Assembly: GCF_020217465.1 (NCBI RefSeq)
Contig: NZ_CP084115.1
Span: 124,001 to 188,000, forward strand
DNA: 64,000 nt
Reading direction: 5' to 3'
Source of the DNA: Cobetia amphilecti
GTDB taxonomy: Bacteria; Pseudomonadota; Gammaproteobacteria; Pseudomonadales; Halomonadaceae
Made by a program: the position numbers and the translations under genes. Shown here one piece after another: positions 58,752 through 64,000 of this stretch. A model generated the notes under the pieces. It had not been told where the DNA came from and did not search any database. It saw nothing but the letters and a program-made list of their open reading frames with translations. How positions within the stretch are numbered: the first letter of the stretch is position 1; each line of letters begins with the position of its first letter.

Positions 58752-59645
58752 ATGACGAATTCTGCCTTGAGTACGCCTCTCGAGCCTCGAGTGGGCCATC
58801 TGATGTCATTGGAGTGCGCTGGACACCTTCTCGATCTCTCGCGTCCGCGGGTGATGGGGATTCTCAACGTGACGCCGGATTCCTTCTCGGATGGCGGCCG
58901 CAGCGCGACTCTGGACGCCGCGCTGCGCAATGCCGAGCAGATGCTGGCCGATGGTGCCGCGATGATCGATGTCGGCGGTGAGTCGACGCGACCCGGAGCG
59001 ACGCCGGTCAGCACCGAAGAAGAGCTTGAGCGGGTCTGCCCGGTGGTGGAGCGGCTGGTGAGCGAGCTGGGCGCATTGGTGAGCATCGATACCAGCAACC
59101 CGCAAGTCATGCGCGAAACCGCACGGCTGGGGGCCGGCATGATCAATGACGTGCGTGCGCTGAATCGAGACGGCGCGCTGGAGGCCGCCGCTGACAGCGG
59201 CCTGCCCGTCTGTCTGATGCACATGCGCGGCGAGCCGGACACCATGCAGCAGGATACGCATTATGCTCAGTCCATCGAGCAGGAAGTCCGGACGTTCCTA
59301 GCGGCGCGTATCGCGGCCTGTGAGGCGGCGGGCATTGCGCGTGAGCGACTGCTACTGGACCCCGGCTTCGGCTTCGGCAAGTCACTGCAAGACAATCTGC
59401 GCCTGTATCACCGCATGGCGCAGTTGCATGAATTCAACCTCCCGCTGCTGATCGGCACGTCACGCAAGAGCATGATCGGCAATGCCCTCGGGCGCGCGGT
59501 AGAGGATCGCTTGGCTGGTAACCTGGCACTGACGGCATTGGCCGTTCGTGACGGGGCCAGACTGTTTCGCGTTCACGACGTGGCCCCGACTGTCGACGCT
59601 GTCGACATGGCATGGGCCGTGCTACAGGAAGGCACGATACGATGA
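58752..59645 (+). CDS. folP: Dihydropteroate synthase FolP
   Basis: This 297-residue TIM-barrel enzyme joins p-aminobenzoate to the pterin in folate synthesis and is the sulfonamide target. Motifs are [16 protein letters not shown], the [11 protein letters not shown] loop 2, [45 protein letters not shown] and [11 protein letters not shown]. The start at 58752 has only a weak ribosome binding site (GGAA); ATG 58803 is another option. It overlaps glmM by four bases (ATGA). Confidence 0.96.
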   Translation: MTNSALSTPLEPRVGHLMSLECAGHLLDLSRPRVMGILNVTPDSFSDGGRSATLDAALRNAEQMLADGAAMIDVGGESTRPGATPVSTEEELERVCPVVERLVSELGALVSIDTSNPQVMRETARLGAGMINDVRALNRDGALEAAADSGLPVCLMHMRGEPDTMQQDTHYAQSIEQEVRTFLAARIAACEAAGIARERLLLDPGFGFGKSLQDNLRLYHRMAQLHEFNLPLLIGTSRKSMIGNALGRAVEDRLAGNLALTALAVRDGARLFRVHDVAPTVDAVDMAWAVLQEGTIR

Positions 59646-60991
59646 GTCGACGTTATTTTGGTACGGATGGTATTCGCGGCACGGTCGGGGAATTCCCCAT
59701 CACGCCAGACTTCATGCTCAAGCTGGGCTGGGCGGCAGGCCGCGTGTTTGCCCGTCACGGCCGCGGCAAGGTATTGATCGGCAAGGACACGCGCATCTCG
59801 GGCTACATGTTCGAATCCGCGCTCGAGTCCGGCCTTTCGGCAGCGGGCGTCGATGTGTCCCTGCTCGGCCCGATGCCGACGCCGGGGATCGCCTATCTGA
59901 CGCGCACCTTCCGCGCCGATGCCGGCATCGTCATCTCGGCCTCCCACAACGCCTATCCGGACAACGGCATCAAGTTCTTCTCCGCTGCCGGCACCAAGCT
60001 GGATGATGCGCTGGAAGCCGAGATCGAAGCCGAGCTGGACCGCGACATCGTGATCGTCGGCCCGGACAGCCTGGGCAAGGCGTCACGCATCCAGGATGCG
60101 GCCGGTCGCTATATCGAATTCTGCAAGTCCACGCTGCCGGGCCGTCTGGGCCTGCACGGCATGAAGGTGGTGCTGGATTGCGCGCATGGTGCGACCTATC
60201 ACATCGCGCCGAACGTCTTCCGTGAGCTGGGTGCCAAGGTCAGCGTCATCGGCGGTGAGCCGGATGGCCTCAACATCAATCAGGGCGTCGGCTCCACGCA
60301 CCCGCAGGCGCTGCGCGCGGCCGTCATCGAGCAGGGCGCCGATCTGGGCGTGGCCTTCGATGGGGATGGTGACCGCCTGATCCTGGTCGATGCCGATGGC
60401 CGTGTCATCGATGGTGACGACATCCTCTACATGATCGCGCGTGACCGTCACGAGCGCGGTGTGCTGGGCGGCGGTGTCGTCGGCACCCTGATGTCCAACT
60501 TCGGTCTGGCGGCTGCGCTGGAAGGCCTGGGAATTCCCTTCGAGCGTGCCAAGGTCGGTGACCGCTACGTCATCGAGCGTCTGGAAGCCAATGGCTGGCA
60601 GCTGGGTGGCGAATCCTCCGGTCACATCGTCTGCAGCCATATCCAGAGCACCGGTGATGGCATCGTCTCGGCGCTGCAGGTGCTGGCGATCATGGCGCGT
60701 GAAGAGTGCTCGCTCAGCGAGTTGCTGGTCGGCTTCGAAAAGGCCCCGCAGGCGCTGATCAATGTGCGTCTGGCGCCGGGTTGTGACAACAAGGCACTGA
60801 TGGCGGCGGATGCCGTGCAGGCCGCGGTGGTCGAAGTGGAACAGACGCTGGGCAATGAAGGGCGCGTGCTGCTGCGTCCCAGCGGTACGGAACCGCTGAT
60901 TCGCGTCATGGTCGAAGGGCGTCCGCACTTCGATGTCGATGCGCTGGCGGGTCAGATCGCCGCGACGGTCGAATCCAGCATGTCGGCGTGA
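59642..60991 (+). CDS. glmM: Phosphoglucosamine mutase GlmM
   Basis: This 449-residue enzyme converts glucosamine-6-phosphate to glucosamine-1-phosphate for peptidoglycan and [17 protein letters not shown] is at the start, phosphoserine Ser101 in [13 protein letters not shown], the Mg loop in AFDGDGDRL (about residue 243) and the C-terminal [15 protein letters not shown]. Length is standard. It is translationally coupled to folP and ended by a hairpin at 61055, with tpiA next. Confidence 0.97.
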   Translation: MSRRYFGTDGIRGTVGEFPITPDFMLKLGWAAGRVFARHGRGKVLIGKDTRISGYMFESALESGLSAAGVDVSLLGPMPTPGIAYLTRTFRADAGIVISASHNAYPDNGIKFFSAAGTKLDDALEAEIEAELDRDIVIVGPDSLGKASRIQDAAGRYIEFCKSTLPGRLGLHGMKVVLDCAHGATYHIAPNVFRELGAKVSVIGGEPDGLNINQGVGSTHPQALRAAVIEQGADLGVAFDGDGDRLILVDADGRVIDGDDILYMIARDRHERGVLGGGVVGTLMSNFGLAAALEGLGIPFERAKVGDRYVIERLEANGWQLGGESSGHIVCSHIQSTGDGIVSALQVLAIMAREECSLSELLVGFEKAPQALINVRLAPGCDNKALMAADAVQAAVVEVEQTLGNEGRVLLRPSGTEPLIRVMVEGRPHFDVDALAGQIAATVESSMSA

Positions 60992-61054
60992 TGCGCTGAC
61001 ATGGCAGCTCGCCGGGGCGACGGTTCACGTCGCTGAGCGGTCGGGTTGCACAGG

Positions 61055-61090
61055 ACGACAACAGGCGCCGAGTGCGCCTGTTGTCGTTTC
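61055..61090 (+). terminator. Intrinsic terminator after glmM
   Basis: ACGACAACAGGCGC pairs exactly with GCGCCTGTTGTCGT around CGAGT, followed by TTC. Confidence 0.82.
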
Positions 61091-61206
61091 TGGCAGTTGC
61101 CCCGAGCCTGATCGCGCCGGATCACGGGGCTTGACAGGGGTCGCGAAGGTTGTCAGTCAAGGGCGGCTCCATTACCATCCTCGCACTGCTCACAAGGGAG
61201 AAGCAC

Positions 61207-61953
61207 ATGCGTACACCGCTGATTGCCGGAAACTGGAAGATGAATGGTGATCTTGCCCTGGTCGATGAGTTTGCCCGGGGCCTGCAGGCGGCTGAGCTGC
61301 CGCAGGGCATTCAGGTGGCGCTGGCAGTGCCTTTCCCTTATCTGAGCGCCGCTCGCGCGAGCATGCCTGTGAGCGTGGCGCTGGCGGGGCAGACGCTGAA
61401 CCCGGCGAGCGAAGGTGCCTTTACCGGCGAAGTGGCGGGTCAGATGCTCAAGGATGTCGGTGCCGCGATGGTGCTGGTCGGTCACTCGGAGCGTCGAAGC
61501 CTGTATGCTGAAGACGATGCGGCGGTGCTGGCGCGTGTCGAGGCGGCGCTTGCCGCTGGCCTCACGCCGGTGCTGTGCGTCGGTGAGACGCTCGAGGAGC
61601 GTGAAGCCGGTGATACGGAGCGTGTCGTGCTGGGGCAGCTGGAGGCGGTGTTCTCCGCGCTCTCCGCCGATGCGCGCACACGTCTGGTCGTCGCCTATGA
61701 GCCCGTCTGGGCCATCGGTACCGGGCGCACCGCCTCGCCCCAGCAGGCGCAGGAGGTCCATGCGGCCATTCGCGCGCGCCTGGCCGAGTGGTCTGCCTCG
61801 CTCGCCGAGGCAATGCAATTGTTGTACGGCGGCAGCATGAAAGCTGCCAATGCCGCCGAGCTGCTTGCGCAGCCGGATATCGACGGCGGTCTCGTGGGCG
61901 GTGCCTCGCTCCAGATCGACGAATTCCTAGCCATTTGCCAGTCTGCAGGTTGA
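61207..61953 (+). CDS. tpiA: Triose-phosphate isomerase TpiA
   Basis: This 248-residue glycolytic TIM barrel has its catalytic residues intact: Asn9 and Lys11 in IAGNWKMNG, His93 in VLVGHSERR, and Glu165 in [13 protein letters not shown]. The phosphate loops are in LLYGGSMK and [14 protein letters not shown] precedes ATG 61207; the open frame begins at 61150. secG follows after five bases, so the two genes are co-transcribed, an arrangement common in gammaproteobacteria. Confidence 0.97.
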   Translation: MRTPLIAGNWKMNGDLALVDEFARGLQAAELPQGIQVALAVPFPYLSAARASMPVSVALAGQTLNPASEGAFTGEVAGQMLKDVGAAMVLVGHSERRSLYAEDDAAVLARVEAALAAGLTPVLCVGETLEEREAGDTERVVLGQLEAVFSALSADARTRLVVAYEPVWAIGTGRTASPQQAQEVHAAIRARLAEWSASLAEAMQLLYGGSMKAANAAELLAQPDIDGGLVGGASLQIDEFLAICQSAG

Positions 61954-61958
61954 ATCTC

Positions 61959-62345
61959 ATGCAAGTAGCCGTTCTGATGGTCCATGTGGTACTCGCGGTC
62001 GCGCTGATCGTGCTCGTCCTTCTCCAGCAGGGCAAGGGTGCCGAAGCTGGCGCTGCCTTTGGTGGCGGTGGTGCTTCCCAGACCGTTTTCGGGTCCAGCG
62101 GTAGCGGCAACTTCCTCGCGCGCTTCACGGGTGTTCTGGCCGCGGGCTTCTTCGCGACCTCTCTGACACTGGCCTGGTTCGCGTCCAACGCCAACCAGCC
62201 GTCAGTCGAAGCGGGCATTCCGAATGCCAGCGTGATCGAGCAGCAGAAAAATTCACTGCCATCACTTGACGACTCCGAGGAAAGTGTGGAGAATACGTCG
62301 CCAGTGCTTGAGGAAAGCGGCAACGCAGACCAACCAGCACTCTAA
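61959..62345 (+). CDS. secG: Preprotein translocase subunit SecG
   Basis: This 128-residue inner-membrane protein of the SecYEG channel has two membrane helices (about 2-22 and 50-74) joined by the conserved [27 protein letters not shown] loop (read here in two parts, [13 protein letters not shown] and [13 protein letters not shown]). The C-terminal tail is acidic and disordered. ATG 61959 lies five bases after the tpiA stop. The tRNA genes for Leu and initiator Met follow, as in E. coli, so they may share the transcript. Confidence 0.95.
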   Translation: MQVAVLMVHVVLAVALIVLVLLQQGKGAEAGAAFGGGGASQTVFGSSGSGNFLARFTGVLAAGFFATSLTLAWFASNANQPSVEAGIPNASVIEQQKNSLPSLDDSEESVENTSPVLEESGNADQPAL

Positions 62346-62407
62346 GGAATTCAAGGCGTTAACTTTGAATTCTTCCGGGTAACGTCTCAGGCGATACCCG
62401 CCCCCGT

Positions 62408-62494
62408 GCCGAAGTGGTGGAATTGGTAGACACGCTATCTTGAGGGGGTAGTGACCTTATGGTCGTGGGGGTTCAAGTCCCCCCTTCGGCACCA
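62408..62494 (+). tRNA. tRNA-Leu (anticodon GAG)
   Basis: This 87-nt tRNA has encoded CCA. The acceptor GCCGAAG pairs with CTTCGGC, and the D-arm holds TGGTGGAATTGGTAGACAC. The anticodon loop TTGAGGG sits in the CTATC/GGTAG stem. A long variable arm and the T-arm GGGGGTTCAAGTCCCCC follow. It reads CUC and CUU codons and corresponds in position to E. coli leuU. Confidence 0.97.
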
Positions 62495-62597
62495 TCTTGT
62501 TAGATCGATTGGCAGTCTGGACGCAACTCTGCCACCTTGGAAAGACGTCATTCCTTGACCTCCTTTTTCGGTGACATTACCATCGTCCGACTATTGT

Positions 62598-62674
<77 letters not shown>

Positions 62675-62683
62675 AGTTTCTTG

Positions 62684-62712
62684 AAAGGCCCCTTCCTATG
62701 AAGGGGCTTTTT
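62684..62712 (+). terminator. Intrinsic terminator after the tRNA genes
   Basis: GCCCCTTC pairs with GAAGGGGC around CTAT, followed by TTTTTG. It lies 85 bp before rimP, so rimP-nusA expression needs readthrough or another promoter. Confidence 0.85.
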
Positions 62713-62797
62713 GTTAGCACCAGTGCCAATCAGCCACCTAGCTCTCTTCTCTACTCCCGGTCAGGTGCCTGATGCAACTGCTGTAGGAGCCTCGTCT

Positions 62798-63256
62798 GTG
62801 TCAACCAAGGACGCTGCGCTTAACGCGCTTATCGATCCAGTCGTCTCTGCTCTGGGCTTCGAGCTCTGGGGTATCGACTATCTCTCCCAAGGCAAGCAGT
62901 CCCGTCTGGTGATCTATATCGACCATCCCGATGGCATTACCGTGGACAACTGCGCAAACGTCAGTCGTCAGGTGGGTGCCGTACTGGATGTCGAAGACCC
63001 CATTACCGGTCAGTTCCAGCTTGAAGTCTCGTCTCCAGGCATGGATCGTCCGTTGTTCACGCTTGACCAGTACGAGCGCTACATCGGTCACGTGGTGGCA
63101 CTGCGACTTCGCCAGGCCTTCGATGGCCAGCGCAAGTTCCAGGGGCTGGTGACTGGCACCGAAGACGGTGATGTCGTGATCCGGGTCGATGAAGAAGAAT
63201 ACTGCTTTCCCATTGAAAGCATCGACCAGGCACGCATTGTGCCGCAGTTCAAATAA
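62798..63256 (+). CDS. rimP: Ribosome maturation factor RimP (GTG start)
   Basis: This 152-residue factor assists 30S assembly. The N-terminal domain has LIDPVVSALGFELWGIDYL and LVIYIDHPDGITVDNCANVSRQVGAVLDVEDPI, read as two blocks; the LEVSSPGMDRPLFTLDQYERYIG motif and an SH3-like C-terminus (FQGLVTGTEDGDVVIRVDEEEY) follow. AGGAG at 62785-62789 is eight bases before the GTG at 62798. It is the first gene of the conserved rimP-nusA-infB operon, with nusA 76 bp downstream. Confidence 0.95.
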   Translation: MSTKDAALNALIDPVVSALGFELWGIDYLSQGKQSRLVIYIDHPDGITVDNCANVSRQVGAVLDVEDPITGQFQLEVSSPGMDRPLFTLDQYERYIGHVVALRLRQAFDGQRKFQGLVTGTEDGDVVIRVDEEEYCFPIESIDQARIVPQFK

Positions 63257-63332
63257 CTGACGTTGTCGGCACACCGCTCGCGTTGCGAGCCCGGGTCGAT
63301 GCGCAAGGACAGGTTTCTGGCGAGGCAAAGTC

Positions 63333-64000
63333 ATGAGCAAAGAGATTCTGCTGGTCGTTGACGCCATCTCCAACGAGAAAGGCGTGCCGCGGGATGTGAT
63401 TTTCGAAGCCGTCGAAGCGGCATTGGCTTCGGCGTCACGCAAGCGTTTCGATCAGGAAGAGGCGGATATCCGCGTCAAGATCGATCGTGTCACCGGTGAT
63501 TACGCGACCTACCGTCGCTGGACCGTCGTCGAAGACGACGAGTTCGAGACGCCGGACTACGAGATCAAGGCCAGCATCGCCGAACAGCGCGAAGAGCCGC
63601 TGGCGCTGGGTGCCGTGGTCGAGAAGCAGATCGAATCCGAAGCGTTCGGTCGCATCGCTGCACAGACCGCCAAGCAGGTCATCGTGCAGAAGGTGCGCGA
63701 GGCCGAGCGTGCGGAAGTGGTGCGCCTTTACGCCGAGCGTGAAGGTGAGCTGGTCGCGGGTATCGTCAAGAAGACGACACGTGATGGCCTCATCATCGAT
63801 CTGGGCGACAACGCCGAAGGCTTCCTGCCGCGCGGTGAGATGATTCACGGCGAGCGCTACCGCTTGAACGAGCGGGTTCGTGCCCTGCTGTGGAAAGTCG
63901 ACGCGGATGCTCGTGGTTCTCAGCTGATCCTGTCGCGTACGCGTCCTGAGCTGATCATCGAGCTGTTCAAGATCGAAGTCCCGGAAATCGCCGAGCAGCT
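63333..64000 (+). CDS. nusA: Transcription termination/antitermination factor NusA, N-terminal part
   Basis: The gene starts at ATG 63333 and runs off the window after about 222 codons. The N-terminal domain (ILLVVDAISNEKGVPRDVIFEAVEAALASA), its link VVEDDEFETPDYEIKASIA and the S1 domain (ELVAGIVKKTTRDGLIIDLGDNAEGFLP) are visible, followed by the start of the first KH domain (DARGSQLILSRTRPELIIELFKIEVPEI, read as a continuing segment). NusA binds RNA polymerase and affects pausing, termination and antitermination. It belongs to the rimP-nusA-infB operon. Confidence 0.97.
   Translation, partial: MSKEILLVVDAISNEKGVPRDVIFEAVEAALASASRKRFDQEEADIRVKIDRVTGDYATYRRWTVVEDDEFETPDYEIKASIAEQREEPLALGAVVEKQIESEAFGRIAAQTAKQVIVQKVREAERAEVVRLYAEREGELVAGIVKKTTRDGLIIDLGDNAEGFLPRGEMIHGERYRLNERVRALLWKVDADARGSQLILSRTRPELIIELFKIEVPEIAEQ

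Overview
This 64 kb window is a GC-rich chromosomal segment from a gammaproteobacterium, most likely the Halomonadaceae (Cobetia/Halomonas type). The evidence is the conserved blocks lptM-lysA-dapF-DUF484-xerC-yigB, engB/cytochrome c4/dsbA, hemCDXY, smpB-ssrA beside ratA-rnfH/bamE/fur/recN, grpE-dnaK-dnaJ-dapB-carAB-greA and yhbY/rlmE-ftsH-folP-glmM-tpiA-secG-tRNA-Leu-tRNA-fMet-rimP-nusA, plus a tmRNA tag reading ANDDNYALAA. The genus assignment is inference. No prophage, insertion sequence, CRISPR array or rRNA gene was found.

Layout. 1-4.1 kb: the tail of an RsuA-type pseudouridine synthase, a patatin-like phospholipase, a YqaA-type membrane protein, thiD and a chalcone-isomerase-like secreted protein. 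4.2-13.9 kb: two complete TRAP transporters (a DctP gene divergent from dctQM, and a dctQMP operon) flanking dtd, then an EEP-family hydrolase overlapping dsbA. 14-17.4 kb: cytochrome c4, engB, an orphan one-helix membrane protein, yigB. 17.4-25.3 kb: the dif-recombinase/lysine block on the minus strand, argH, and hemC-hemD leading to hemX-hemY on the plus strand. 28-32 kb: a serine-rich DUF2780 lipoprotein and a large MscS channel. 32.4-36.7 kb: an iron/siderophore-type ABC importer (binding protein, two permeases, ATPase). 36.9-41.8 kb: tmRNA, smpB, ratA, rnfH, bamE, fur and recN. 42.1-58.3 kb: the heat-shock chaperones, dapB, the carAB-greA operon, yhbY, rlmE and ftsH. 58.7 kb to the end: folate, glucosamine, triose-phosphate and Sec genes, two tRNAs, rimP and the start of nusA.

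Coding content is almost wholly housekeeping, so the most interesting material is regulatory and intergenic. It includes near-perfect sigma-32 promoters before grpE, dnaK and ftsH; an intrinsic terminator overlapped by candidate leader ORFs upstream of a TTG-started carA; a hairpin that hides the ribosome binding site of the first siderophore permease and a terminator-like hairpin before the second; a LexA-like cluster before recN; a nested inverted-repeat structure after hemY; and an initiator tRNA with a U1-U72 mismatch. Many spacers also contain short degenerate tandem repeats (period 9-22 bp) of unrelated sequence, often starting at or just after a stop codon.

No clearly new multi-gene system was found. 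The carAB leader, the siderophore-operon hairpins and the spacer repeats are the best candidates for undescribed biology.
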